A DNA stretch of 64,000 nucleotides from Bolinopsis microptera (lineage: Eukaryota; Ctenophora; Tentaculata; Lobata; Bolinopsidae), in contig NC_087079.1 of assembly GCF_026151205.1 (NCBI RefSeq), positions 10,158,635 through 10,222,634 of the forward strand, read 5' to 3'. This document shows positions 38,002 through 50,000 of the stretch, in pieces; position 1 is the first letter of the stretch, and every line of letters begins with the position of its first letter. The notes beneath the pieces were generated by a model. The model had not been told where the DNA came from. It saw nothing but the letters and a program-made list of their open reading frames with translations, and ran no database searches. The translations under genes were made by a program, and so were the position numbers.

Positions 38002-41000
38002 TGACTCGTTCTCTGTTTTATAGATCTGGTACATTGTTCGCTCGGAATGTTGTTCAATATAACACATACGGGGTGATGAAGTGATCACTGTGGATTAGTC
38101 TACCCAGCGGTCTCCAGTACTCTGTCTCTATCGGGTCCTTCAACGTTAAGCTGTTAAGCTGATGTTGTCGTTCTATTGTTTATATTGTGTAAATATAGTG
38201 TGGATACATGCGAATATATATTCTAAATAACTGAATTGTTTATATTATCTCTATAATAGACGAAATAACGTGCGCTCATTGGTCAGATATTTAATTGATG
38301 AACCAATGGACGTGGCGATCTGAACAGCGAGTCTCTTAACTTTATTTCTGCACTATAACCATGCTTGTATAGAAGAGAATTTATCACTACAAGTTGACCT
38401 TTAATTGTTTGTTAACACAATTGGAAACTATGGGAAGATGTAAAGGGATGACGTGTTCCCCTTATAGATCTAGATTGTAGAATATGCTATTTAGATATTG
38501 ACCACATTTGATATAATATTAATCGCAAACGGTCGGATATCGATTTTAAACCGAGTGGCAAATAGGATTAGGATAATTTAAATTTTCGAAATTTTCGACC
38601 GCCAGTTGCTAGAAATTTTCAAAAAATTATTCAGTATCCAGGAGAAACCCGACCAGTCCGTGGACTACTTATGACATGCTGGTAAGCAGATCATACCAGC
38701 TCAAAAGGTAGGTCTGTCTTCCGAGATGATCGCATTGCAAAGGGTAACCTCAATTCCGAACATTTATTGAAAACGGTTGATTACAGAAGGGAGGAGGGGA
38801 TAAGAATTACCAACAAATTAATTCCGTAATAAGTATGTGAACGACCCCTTACTATCATGTCAAAAGTAGTCCGCCGACTAGGTCGGGCTTCTTTGATACT
38901 GCCCTAGGATCTGTTATTTGTCTTGATTGATATGTCATTGTACGGTTCTTTTGCGATAGTCAAAACGCAACAACTAGCGCTGGATGGCGACAATTAGCGC
39001 TATCCAGCGCTAGTTGTCGCCACCCAGCGCTAGTTGTCGCTATCCAGCGCTAGTTGTCGCTGGCTATGCGACACTGTCGCACCCAATAGTTTGGGATGGC
39101 CAGCGCAACTGGCCATCGCAGAAAACAGTTCGATAACTAGCGCTGGATAGCGACAACTAGCGCTGGATAGCGACAACTAGCGCTGGATAGCGACAACCAG
39201 CGCTGGTCCAGCAGGGGCCCTGTTTTACGACAGATTGTCGCCCACATCCAGAAACACGCCATCTTGCCAGGCAGCCTGGGAGGAAATTTTTTTTGGGAGG
39301 AAAAAACGGGAGGAAAAAGAGGAAATTTGTAAAAAAATCAAAGAGGAACATCCTGTCAGTTTTGGAATACAGTGAAATATTCTGATTGGAGAATGCAGAT
39401 TGCTGTTGTGAAGTTACCAAATTTACGTGAACTTCAGATTCTTTTCAATCCCAGTTTATTGCTGTCCTACAAATTTCTTTAATGCCAAATGTCGTCTAAA
39501 ACACCCTATTTCGCAAACATTTTCCGGGGGGCTGTGCCCCCTACCCCCCGCCAAGGGGCTCCGCCCCTGGACCCCGCTGGTGGCTGCGCCCCCAGACCCC
39601 TGCCACAGCTTGCTCGCTTCGTTTGCTGCGCAGCTGGATAGGACACGTCGGCTCGCTTCGCTCGCCAACAGCCTCCCCCAAAGAAAAATCCTGGCTACGT
39701 CCCTGCTCGTGAATTGGTCCAGTGTTAAAAATTTGCGAGCGAAACGAGCGGGCCACAGAAAAAAGGCAAACTTGCGAGCGAAGCGAGTGGGCCACAGAAT
39801 TAAGAAAAAACCGCATCTGGGAGGAAATATAAAACTTTCTGGATGTGGGAACACCTTAGAAATCAGATGGATAGCTGCTCACTTCGGATTGTGGGGTAAT
39901 GAAAAAGCAGACGAGCTGGCCAAAATTGTAACAATAGTACATGCGTGGGAAATGGTTAATGGATATATTATAAGCCTCAAAATATGTTTAATTTATTCCG
40001 GCTATCTCTAAGCTGACCTAATAAAAATTTATAAAATAACTGATAAAATTAAAACTAAAAGGCCTTATCAAGAAACTTACAGGATGCCCTCGACTGAAAA
40101 TACCTCCAGCTCCTTTCATAATTGTATCTCTGATTTTAGATACTTTGTCAGCAGTCTGTTCAACTAGCGGCTGAAAGAAATTTCTAGGTCAAATTTAATA
40201 CTCAAACCCGAATTTGGGATTCCTCCATGAATCATGCTTAATGTAAGAAGAACAGTTTGATGAGTTGAGTTAAAAGTTCAGATTACATCGAATCTATGTA
40301 AAGAGAAGCTAGAGGTACTGGTCACAGAACCAGTACTGTCACATCGCTCTAGGGTGCTTAGTTTGTCTGTCAGTTTGTCTGTCAGTTTGTCTGTCAGTTT
40401 GTCTGTCAGTTTGTCTGTCAGTTTGTCTGTCAGTTTGTCTGTCAGTTTGTCTGTCAGTTTGTCAGTTTTGGTTTTGTCCGTAGTATTCCTTTCTCGCAAA
40501 CTTTCGGTGAAACTCTGTAGTGATCAATATAAAGCTTTGATATGAAAGGAAAAAGCGTTAATAATAGTACTGGCAACTATTGTGAGTATAACCCTTAACC
40601 ATGGCCTTGTAACACTGTAACTATGTTATTAACTATAACAGTATAACACCTGTAACCATGTTAGCATCTGTAACCATGGTGATACATGTAACTATGGTGA
40701 CACTCACCTGTCCGACGCAGTCAAATACTTTAGTTCTGCAGCCGTTGTGTACGTTAACTTTACATTTGTTGCACTGGTAAACCCGCTGTAACATCGTGGC
40801 TGAAAAAAATTCAGATTAAAAAGATTAGGCGAATTTAAAAAGATAAGGCGAATTTCTAGAACTGGAGATTCGACGAGATTTGTATCATCCTCCCTCCTCC
40901 TGACTCAAGAAGTCGTATGAAATAAGAGTTATTGAATTTTTCAGTAAACTCACTGTCTGTAAGATAACCTACACTGTCTGTAATAACCTACGTTTTTGAC

Positions 41001-44000
41001 AATGATCACATGACTTCATCTCCGTCATGCTGAGTTGAACCCACTCATGTTCACCTTGTTCTGAAGTGTTAATATCGTCACTATTGGTAACGGGTTTTTA
41101 CTGAGCTGTAATAACATGTTGTTCATATGAATAAATAATCTATCAGCTTGTAAAATAACAATGGTGAAACAGTCCTTTTATGGACTGAGAACAAGATCAA
41201 CACACGCAAATAATGGTTCCTGAGTGAAACTGACCTATAATGCTGTTGATACTTTTATTGTCCTCGTCATCAGAAAGTGAGCCACTGTTCACAACCCCAG
41301 ACTCCTCCAGCAGTCTTAACTGAAATAAAATACAGTTCAGAGAAAACGTATTAAGTATTTCTAGAGAAGATTCCGTAGATGATAACTTACTGCGATTGAA
41401 AATATTTTGAGACGTGTAAATTTAAGACGATTGAACAGACAGTCACATTTATAGATTATTAACCTATAGTTCCCCAGCTGTTGTAGTCAAATGAACCGTA
41501 ATAATTAGAATCTGAACCTTGTGGGCATGGAATAAACTGGTTTTATTTGTATTCTCGAAAAATTGCCTACAACATTGACTAAAAATGTAGCCTGTGAAGA
41601 GGGATCGAAGACTTTTTTAATGATTTTATTATCATCCATCATATTTTTCGATCCAACAAAAAATATTAAGTAAAACCGCTTGAATTTTCTTTTAAAACGG
41701 ATTAGGTTATAAACAGAAGTTATACACATTACACAGGACGATCAATATAATACAAATATATAACAAACCAAAAAAACCGTCATTTACATAAAACGATAAT
41801 AATATCTCTTAATTCAAAATTCGACATTCCCCATTTTCTATCCTTATATAACCCTTTGTTATAGCTAATAAAGGAGCTGTTCTTCTCTAATGTTTTAGAG
41901 CTAGTCATTACCTTACATTTATCATTCCTGCATTTTCGTGATGGTGATCTTCGTGATGGTGATCTTCGTGATGGTGATCTTCGTGATGGTGATCTTCGTG
42001 ATGGTGATCTTTGTGATGGTGATCTTCTTGATGGTGATCTTCGTGATGGTGATCTTCTTGATGGTGATTTTCGTGATCGTGATCTTCGTGATCTTGATCT
42101 TCGTGGTCGTGATCTTCGTGATCGTGATCTTCGTGATCGTGATCTACGTGATCATGGTCTTCGTGATCTTCGTGATGGTGATCTTCGTGATGATGATCTT
42201 CTTGATCGTGATCTTCGTGATCGTGATCTTCGTGATCGTGATCTTCGTGATCGTGATCGTGATCTTCGTGGTCGTGGTCTATATGATCTTCGTGATCTTC
42301 GTGGCATGTTTTGCATTGTTTTGCGCACATAACTGTGAGAGGGTTTTTCTTCATGGGGCACCGAGAATTGCAGAAGTTGCCGAATTCTGTGCAATATTCC
42401 CAGTTATCATCACAAGATCCAGCTGAAAAACAATAGGTTTTTAAGATATAAGAATAATGTAGCTATTTGTTAACTCATCTGTTGTTCTCAGTTTGAAAGC
42501 ATGGCTGACTGAATATATAATTTATTACGAACTGTACGAGTACAATAATTGAACTTATTTTTACAATTAGTTACAGAATTACAGGAACATCGATCATGGG
42601 ACATAGCAATGAATGTGATATTCGGAAAATATCCTCACCTGGGCTTTCTAGCAGCATATCCCTGGTAGCACCGAACATGTACATTTTCCTAACCAACTCC
42701 CCACTCTTAGCAAGAACACACTCCATGTTACTGATCTGTGTGCACTCAGTGAGGAAGGCTCCTACACAGGCCTGGTCAGCTAAACACTTCTCCTGACACT
42801 CCTTTACTGTTGTAAACTTGGAGCGGGACAGAACATCTGACTCCTCGTACCCGTGGTAGTATTTCCAAGCTGGAGGTCCGCTCATCAGATCAGATGTGGT
42901 GAGAGGTGAGTCCTCAGAGATGCACAAACCACAAGTTTCAGGACAGTTCTCCGTCATCCACTCAGAGTAAAGCCCGTCATCACAGAGTTCACTACAGTTG
43001 GTGCACTGGGCTGATGTGTCTTTACACTCTCCTGACTGGAACATCTCCTCTCCAGTTCCCCAGGGCAGCTGGGTGTTGTCTTTAGCTGGACAGGAGCCAC
43101 TCTGAGCTGCATTTAAGCTAAGGGTTAGAGCGAGGAGGAGGAATCTTAGTGAACAGTGAGAGGAAGACATATTCCAGGTTGCACAATCAGAAGAGAAGTG
43201 GTGAGATAATGAGGAGTTGAGATTAGAGCACGGGTTTTATATGATAATTGTCAATTAAGCTGGCCTTTTGTTCTAAATTCCTTGCTTTATTCAGGTTTCA
43301 AAACTATTGTGTTGTTATATGTTTTCAAAGCTTTATAATATTTAACAAGCTCTGAATTGAGTTAGGAAGAAGAAAGAACATCAAATTAATTTTAAGCGAA
43401 TCAGTATTAACAAATAACAATATATAAACATTAAACAATCACAAAAGTTTTAACTAGCCGTTTCTTTGTGTTAAATCCTGCGTGATCTTTGACGAAGTCG
43501 AGGTCTTTGTTGCGTAGGGAGTTTCACCATGTAGATGAACTCAGATATCTTCGTTTTGAGAAAATGTCTAAAACTTCGCAAGGTGAGAGAGTACACGAAG
43601 AAATTAGACATGATATTGAGATATGTAAGGTATATTGCAGCTCGGTATGCTGTATTGCTGTGCTCCATTCCCAATGACGATGACACTATCACCACCATCG
43701 AAGGTATATAGGAGACAAGGAAAACTCCCAAAGTTAGAAGCACTGTCATCACACCCTCCCATCTCAGAATCTCTCCGTGGCGGGAACCAGCTCTCTTTGC
43801 CACGATCAGGAGAATAAGTGATGTTGCTGCCAGAGTGACATATGACAAGATACTGACCGCAAGAAATATGATTGAAAAAGACGACATATACCACGAAGGA
43901 AGGCTGGACGAGAAGTAGTCATAGTTACAAGTATATACACAGTAACTAAAATGTATTGTGTCCCTGTCGTAGAATATGTTGACCACTAGAGTTGGACAAT

Positions 44001-47000
44001 ACAAGCCCAACTCAAGGAGCCACATAGCAGTACAGATACTATGTCCAAACCTCATGGACCAAGCTCCCGTTTTCAGGGGAAACTTAACGATTATCAACTT
44101 CAGTGTACACAAAGTACATGTCAGGTATGTGGTCACACCTCCACAGATATACGTCATGTTTTCAGTCGCGTGACAGAGCAGCTCACCCCATATCCAGCGA
44201 TCTGCGATAAAAGCCAGAATGATGGGGAAGACTCTGAATACAGTCTGCAGGATATCACTTCCAGCCATGTGCTGTATCACTGTCACTATTACCTTGTGTT
44301 ATTTGATAGCGTCATGTTTGATAGTCGCTACAAGAATGATACTGTCTCCTATTAAAGATGCTAGCAAAACAGTCAAGCTCCACAAAATCAAAATGTATCG
44401 CTCTCTCTCATCAACTATCTCATTCAGAGTCTTGTTGTCAGTCTGCATATTTTTATGGAGTCTTCCTGGTCATTGGGAGACGGTTACATAACATATTACA
44501 ATACCTCTCAATGACAATATGTTGCATATATGTGCATTTAACAACTCCTGCTTCAAGATACAACAATAATAATAATACCAACAAATGTCCAGTATTGTTT
44601 TGCAACAGAGAACAGAGAGACATCAGATCGGTTAAAGTACTCAATGCGACTCATACAAAACGTTGGGATGGCAGTGAATTAATGAACCTCATCCTTTTAT
44701 TAAAGAGTACCAGAAAAGCAGAGCCTGCTAAAATATTCGGTGAAATTTTGATTTTCGATTATCTTAGACTTAGATTTGCGATAACTATGCACGTGATCTA
44801 AAATGTAAAATACCATTGGTTGTGGGAGTTGATAGATGAATACACGGCATGAAATTTGTTCTTTAGTAGATACAGCTTCTCCTAGAGGATAAAGCATCAT
44901 ACAGTCTTCCTCATGAATCCAACTTCATCATATTAAAAGGTGATCACACCTCACGGATTCTGACTTGAATCTTCATTTGAAAAAAATTAACACGAATATT
45001 TTTCGAGTTGACAAATTCCTCGAACCAGTGGTGGTACTAAGTTATACCAGAAAGAATTATTTCAATCGGGCACTCAGTGACTGAGCTATAAAAGTATAAA
45101 GGCCAACGTATGGGTACTGACTTTTGGCTTACCCTGTAATAATCTGGATACTTCGGCGATGAAATAATAAACTCGATGACAAAAACAGCAGGCGATGCTC
45201 TGGTAATTGCTATTGCTCTTATTTAAGATTACTGAGGCTGCAAGTGTGAAGGGATAAGATCTACAAATGGTTCCCAATCCACACATCATTCGAGTCTTTC
45301 ACTACATTATAACTGCGCTGTCTCTGTTGTTATCGCCTACTGTCATGACGTGTTTGTACAGGGTGGGCCAAAAGTCAGTACCCATACGTTGGCCTTTATA
45401 GCTCAGTCACTGAGTGCCCAATTTAAATACTTCTTTCTGGTATGACTTAGTACCACCACTGGTTCGAGGAATTTGTCAACTCGAAAAATATTCGCGTTCA
45501 TTTTTTTCAAATGGAGGTTCATTTTCACATTTATTTGATAGTTTGGATAGTCGGATCAAGCTAAATGTTATTGAATTGTGTTTGGCCATTCGAATTACGT
45601 TTGTCCTGAAAGAATTAGAACTGTAGCTTCTCAGATGACCGAGATATGAAGCATAACGAGTTTATTCATTACGTGTGATCAGGTGATTGGTTTACCTAAT
45701 CACGTGATAAGGTGCCCCCGCTAACTACCCCGTTAAACATTATGGGAATTGTTAAGGGTGCCCAATGAAGGTGTCGTGTCACGGTGTCACATAATAACCC
45801 AGTCAATATTGTTAACGAGATACAGAAAATGCTTGATAACTTCGTCATTTCTAATCCGTTTTGCCTCATGTTTTCAGATCATATGCAACATTTGATAATC
45901 TACCGTCTCTGAAAAAAATTAGGCGTTCAGTATGTTTAGAGAAAACAATATAGGTGTTTTAATATTGTAGGGGCGTGGTCTAAAATATTCGAATTTTCAA
46001 ATTTTGACGACGGAATCCTCGAACCAGTAAGTACAGTATGCCATCTGCAAAGCAACAGCTCTCAAATATAAAACACGGCGGAGCTATTAAGGCCAACGAA
46101 TGGGTACTGACTTTTGGCCCACCCTGTACTTTGTAGGCATTTTGATATTGAGCGACGGTGATGGTGCAATTTGTAAATCATACTGATCAATCTTCTGAAA
46201 TGAAGGAATCAATTTTCCGGAAGAGTTGTTTCTCAAGTCCAGTATGTAATATAATTACTATCCCGGCCCATGCAGTCAGATCGTGAGATCACATCCTTTT
46301 ACAATCTACAATCTCCATGTGCATGATCGATCGATTAGATCATGTATGTGACTTATTATATGCGCGTAAGTAAACTGCGCGTTTAGTTCGCGCGCTAACT
46401 TCTGGAGAAAACTTTTACGCGCGTGACGTTTACCGATTTCAGAAGACGTTTCCCTGAAATGTGTAGTGGATTTTGTAGTGGATTTTGCGCGCCGCACGTA
46501 CGTTACAATATTTATTATTGTAGAATCTACGACGGTAGCCGTCAGAGTTCTCAATAGACTGCTCGTATTTTTAGACAATAAGATATGAATAACGTAATAA
46601 CACATCCAACCCCATTCAGCTGAATGGATCAGGCCGTCCATCCCAAAATAGCTGAAGTCCCCTAAAATACAGACTGAGAATCTTGACCCCCGTAGTGCAT
46701 TTATGTTCCGGGGTAGGTGGAACATGTTTTGGTGGTTAAATAGTTAGTACTTGTCCCAAACCATCAGAAAAACCGAGTTTCGACCTCCCAACCCACTCAG
46801 GCCACTCCCAGGGGCCACGCCCATCCCAAAATTACTGAAATCCAGGTAAAATCAAGACCGAAAATCTTTACCCCCGTAGTGCATTTATGTTCCGGGGTAG
46901 GTGAAACATGTTTTGGTGGTTAAATAGTTAGTACTTGTCCCAAACCATCAGAAAAACCGAGTTTCGACCTCCCAACCCACTCAGGCCACTCCCAGGGGCC

Positions 47001-50000
47001 ACGCCCATCCCAAAATTACTGAAATCACTGAAATTACTGAAATTACTGAAATTACTGAAATCCAAGTAAAATCAAGACCGAAAATCTTTACCCCCGTAGT
47101 GCATTTATGTTCCGGGGTAGATGGAACATGTTTTGGTGGTTAAATAGTTAGTACTTGTCCCAAACCATCATAAAAACCGAGTTTCGACCTCCCAACCCAC
47201 TCAGGCCACTCCCAGGGGCCACGCCCATCCCAAAATTACTGAAATCCAGGTAAAATCAAGACCGAAAATCTTTACCCCCGTAGTGCATTTATGTTCCGGG
47301 GTAGGTGGAACATGTTTTGGTGGTTAAATAGTTAGTACTTGTCCCAAACCATCAGAAAAACCGAGTTTCGACCCCCCAACCCACTCAGGCCACTCCCAGG
47401 GGCCACGCCCATCCCAAAATTACTGAAAATTAGGTAAAATCAAGACCGAAAATCTTTACCCCCGTAGTGCATTTATGTTCCGGGGTAGGTGGAACATGTT
47501 TTGGTGGTAAAATAGTTAGTACTTGTCCCAAACCATCAGAAAAACCGAGTTTCGACCCCCCAGCCCACTCAGGCCACTCCCAGGGGCCACGCCCATCCCA
47601 AAATTCCTGAAATCACTGAAATTACTGAAAATTAGGTAAAATCAAGACCGAAAATCTTTACCCCCGTAGTGCATTTATGTTCCGGGGTAGGTGGAACATG
47701 TTTTGGTGGTTAAATAGTTAGTACTTGTCCCAAACCATCAGAAAAACCGAGTTTCGACCTCCCAACCCACTCAGGCCACTCCCAGGGGCCACGCCCATCC
47801 CAAAATTACGGAAAATTAGGTAAAATCAAGACCGAAAATCGTTACCCCCGTAGTGGATTTATGTTCCGGGGTAGGTGGAACATGTTTTGGTGGTTAAATA
47901 GTTAGTACTTGTCCAAAACCATCAGAAAAACCGAGTTTCGACCTCCCAACCCACTCAGGCCACTCCCAGGGGCCACGCCCATCCCAAAAATACTGAAATC
48001 ACTGAAATTACTGAAAATTAGGTAAAATCAAGACAAAAAATCTTTACCCCCGTAGTGCATTTATGTTCCGGGGTAGGTGGAACATGTTTTGGTGGTTAAA
48101 TAGTTAGTACTTGTCCCAAACCATCATAAAAACCGAGTTTCGACCTCCCAACCCACTCAGGCCACTCCCAGGGGCCACGCCCATCCCAAAATTACTGAAA
48201 ATTAGGCAAAATCAAGACCGAAAATCTTTACCCCCGTAGTGCATTTATGTTCCGGGGTAGGTGGAACATGTTTTGGTGGTTAAATAGTTAGTACTTGTCC
48301 CAAACCATCAGAAAAACCGAGTTTCGACCTCCCAACCCACTCAGGCCACTCCCAGGGGCCACGCCCATCCCAAAATTAATTGAAAATTAGGTAAAATCAA
48401 GACCGAAAATCTTTACCCCCGTAGTGCATTTATGTTCCGGGGTAGGTGGAACATGTTTTGGTGGTTTAATAGTTAGTACTTGTCCCAAACCATCAGAAAA
48501 ACCGAGTTTCGACCTCCCAACCCACTCAGGACACTCCCAGGGGCCACGCCCATCCCAAAATTACTAAAAATTATGTAAAATCAAGACCGAAAATCTTTAC
48601 CCCCGTAGTGCATTTATGTTCCGGGGTAGGTGGAACATGTTTTGGTGGTTAAATAGTTAGTACTTGTCAACCAAATCAGTCACGAAAGGGAGCACTTCAG
48701 GGTATGATTTTATTCGAATTAGTATTACATACTGCAGAAGTCCGCAAAGGGATTAAAAATGACGAAGTTATCAAGCAACCTGTTTATCTTGGTATCGAAT
48801 TGGGTGAATAATCATGTGATAGCGTGCTAAGGCCTAAGATACCGTAATTGGGCTTTCTGCACGATTCCCATAGGGCGGATCAAGTCTCAACCCAATAAAC
48901 TGATCGCACGTATGCGTAAGGGGTCGTTCACATATCATATAATCGATATTTTGTCAATCATCCTCGATACGTACCTCTGAAGGCAGGGCTCCCGCTCCCG
49001 AGCTCGCACTGCAAAAGGGAGGGCTGCACTCCTTGAGTAATTCTTACTTTTTATGCCATTAAGGGGTCGTTCACATATCATATAATCGATATTTTGTCAA
49101 TCATCCTCGATACGTACCTCTGAAGGCAGGGCTCCCGCTCCCGAGCTCGCACTGCAAAAGGGAGGGCTGCACTCCTTGAGTAATTCTTACTTTTTATGCC
49201 ATTGTCCCCCCCCCCCACACCATACTACACTGATCGTTTATATTGTATATGATATGAGCCAAAAATATTTTGTCTGGGCCAAGAGGTGTAGGAAGCGGGG
49301 GGAGGGGCATCGCTTCCCCCATGAAATCCGGGCAAGGGGCCAAAAAGGGCCAACTTTTTAATTTAGGTTCCTAAAAATTTTTCCCTGAAAATTTTCAAAG
49401 TCAAAAATTTTCAAATTTTTCTTGGAAACTACTTTTGTTCATGTTTCATGCTACTCTGATCATTCTGAGCCAAAAATATTTTTTTCGGTTTTCGAAGTTC
49501 GATATACGATTTTGGAATCAAGGGTTCCCCTTTGTAATGCGATCTCGGAAGGCAGGACTCCCCTTCGCAATACGAGCTCGGAAGCGGGAGCTCTGCTTTC
49601 AGAGGTACGTATCGAGAATGACTCGGACCGAAAATTTTCTAAGTCAAAAATTTTCAAAGTTTTCTTGGAAACTACTTTTGTTCATGTTTCATGCTACTCT
49701 GATCATTCTGAGCCAAAAATATTTTTTTCGGTTTTCGAAGTTCGATATACGATTTTGGAATCAAGGGTTCCCCTTTGTAATGCGATCTCGGAAGGCAGGA
49801 CTCCCCTTCGCAATACGAGCTCGGAAGCGGGAGCTCTGCTTTCAGAGGTACGTATCGAGAATGACTCGGACCGAAAATTTTCTAAGTCAAAAATTTTCAA
49901 AGTTTTCTTGGAAACTACTTTTGTTCATGTTTCATGCTACTCTGATCATTCTGAGCCAAAAATATTTTTTTCGGTTTTCGAAGTTCGATATACGATTTTG

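Larger units (their letters stand above)
36593..39847. mobile_element. DNA transposon insertion in the LINE, TIR CCCACATCCAGAAA, 8-bp duplication
   Basis: Starts CCCACATCCAGAAA and ends TTTCTGGATGTGGG, flanked by AACACCTT on both sides. The left part (36593-37000) recurs in direct orientation at about 39240-39648. The simplest unit is therefore a roughly 607-bp element (39241-39847) with a second left-end copy and 2.2 kb of other DNA between them. Both copies carry 'ggggctccgcccctggaccc'-type GC-rich inverted blocks and 'ttgctcgcttcgcttgctgc'. The superfamily is unassigned; the 8-bp duplication suggests hAT-, P- or Merlin-like chemistry. Confidence 0.75.

Noticed and set aside
39427-40011. 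A 194-codon gene
   Set aside because: The frame runs from transposon sequence into the second half of the interrupted LINE RNase H domain.
40992-41060. C1 exon 12 using the alternative donor TAG|GTTATT
   Set aside because: It would shift the frame of exon 13 and give an early stop; the donor C|GTAGGT keeps the frame and the zinc-site residues.
41938-42426. Plus-strand frame of 162 codons rich in Val/Ile/Met
   Set aside because: It is the antisense of the HED-repeat tail of the ShK gene.
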